From Burkholderiales bacterium UBA1834 (GTDB lineage Bacteria > Pseudomonadota > Gammaproteobacteria > Burkholderiales > Burkholderiaceae_C), in the NCBI GenBank assembly GCA_002339015.1, contig DDJC01000116.1, positions 1-51,342 on the forward strand: 51,342 bases of DNA, given 5' to 3'. Position 1 is the stretch's first letter, and every line of letters starts with the position of its first letter. The position numbers and the translations under genes were made by a program. Positions 51,038 to 51,342 of this stretch are shown here, piece after piece. Under the pieces are notes generated by a model. The model had not been told where the DNA came from. It did not search any database and was given only the letters and a program-made list of their open reading frames with translations.

Positions 51038-51061
51038 CGGCTGCCGGCGAGCCGGCAGCCG
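51038..51061. repeat. Strong hairpin after tig
   Basis: A 10-bp GC-rich stem (51038-51047 with 51052-51061) and a four-base loop, 10 bases after the tig stop, with no T tract. Together with the next terminator it may protect the message end. Confidence 0.7.
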
Positions 51062-51067
51062 TCCTGC

Positions 51068-51096
51068 AAAGCACCCTCTGTGGGTGCTTTTTCTTT
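51068..51096 (+). terminator. Rho-independent terminator of tig
   Basis: AAAGCACCC pairs with GGGTGCTTT around a five-base loop and runs into TTTTTCTTT. It separates tig from clpP, so clpP should have its own promoter in 51097-51290. Confidence 0.93.
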
Positions 51097-51231
51097 GTCC
51101 GGAGTCCTGACCCGCCTGGGGCTGTATCGGTGTCGCAACGCAGCGGAAAGGCCACAGCCGTGGGCGGCGTGCTTTTTCCCGGGGTGATCGCGACCCCGGC
51201 CAGCGTGATAATGAATTCATCACATTGAAAA

Positions 51232-51260
51232 AACGGCCCGATGCCCCCACGTGGGCCGTT
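51232..51260. repeat. Hairpin in the clpP leader
   Basis: AACGGCCC (51232-51239) pairs perfectly with GGGCCGTT (51253-51260), 13-base loop, 30 bases before the clpP start. A second inverted repeat, CCGGGGT/ACCCCGG, lies at 51179-51199. Either may act in clpP control; I found no clear heat-shock promoter. Confidence 0.5.
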
Positions 51261-51290
51261 CGTCTCACTTCCATCCCTTTCGAGGACTTC

Positions 51291-51342
51291 ATGAGCGCAC
51301 TGGATACGCAAAATTTGGGCCTGGTGCCCATGGTCATCGAGC
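51291..51342 (+). CDS. clpP: ATP-dependent Clp protease proteolytic subunit, first 17 codons
   Basis: The partial gene begins M-S-A-L-D-T-Q-N-L-G-L-V-P-M-V-I-E, which is typical of betaproteobacterial ClpP, and runs off the right edge. GAGGA lies upstream of the ATG. Its position after tig supports the call. Confidence 0.88.
   Translation, partial: MSALDTQNLGLVPMVIE

Overview
The window is a GC-rich stretch of a betaproteobacterial chromosome, most likely order Burkholderiales (an Aquabacterium/Leptothrix/Rubrivivax-like member is my inference). The signs are the order glnA, small DUF4124 protein, ntrB, ntrC; the trigger factor gene followed by clpP; a short single-domain H-NS with a W-T-G-R-G C-terminal core; and PEP-CTERM proteins. 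I see no insertion sequence, phage, CRISPR array or rRNA, so this looks like core genome with lineage-specific blocks.

Layout. Positions 1-4172 hold nitrogen control: the 3' end of glnA, a DUF4124 protein, glnL (ntrB) and glnG (ntrC). Positions 4226-18521 are a compact MSHA-type (type IVb) pilus operon: mshI, mshJ, mshK, mshL, mshE, mshG, two pilin genes, a very large MshQ-like protein, and four pseudopilin-type genes resembling mshC, mshD, mshO and mshP. A chemoreceptor gene follows (18669-20423). Sequences resembling sigma-28 (FliA) promoters lie before mshI, before the second pilin gene and before the chemoreceptor, and MshE carries a full cyclic-di-GMP binding signature. Together these suggest a surface-attachment pilus tied to the motility programme.

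Positions 20558-23805 hold an exported M16 zinc protease and a convergent hns gene. The minus-strand operon moxR, DUF58, transglutaminase and mltB covers 24109-29427. A histone-deacetylase-like hydrolase (29477-30418) converges on an unusual minus-strand unit (34689-30444): a TTGACA promoter overlapped by a Fur-like box, two PEP-CTERM proteins, then a TonB-dependent receptor of the haemoglobin/transferrin type. I read this as a candidate iron or haem uptake system using exosortase-anchored surface proteins. It is the best candidate for an undescribed system here.

Positions 34778-40232 carry an MscS-type channel, pssA, a leucine leader peptide with attenuator, leuA, and a PBP7-type endopeptidase. 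Next come a chromate transporter and an IclR regulator on the minus strand, a TIGR03790 protein, a squalene/phytoene-synthase-like protein with a degenerate active site, and an RND efflux adaptor and pump behind a long perfect palindrome that overlaps its promoter. The window closes with tRNA-Leu(UAG), tig and the first codons of clpP.
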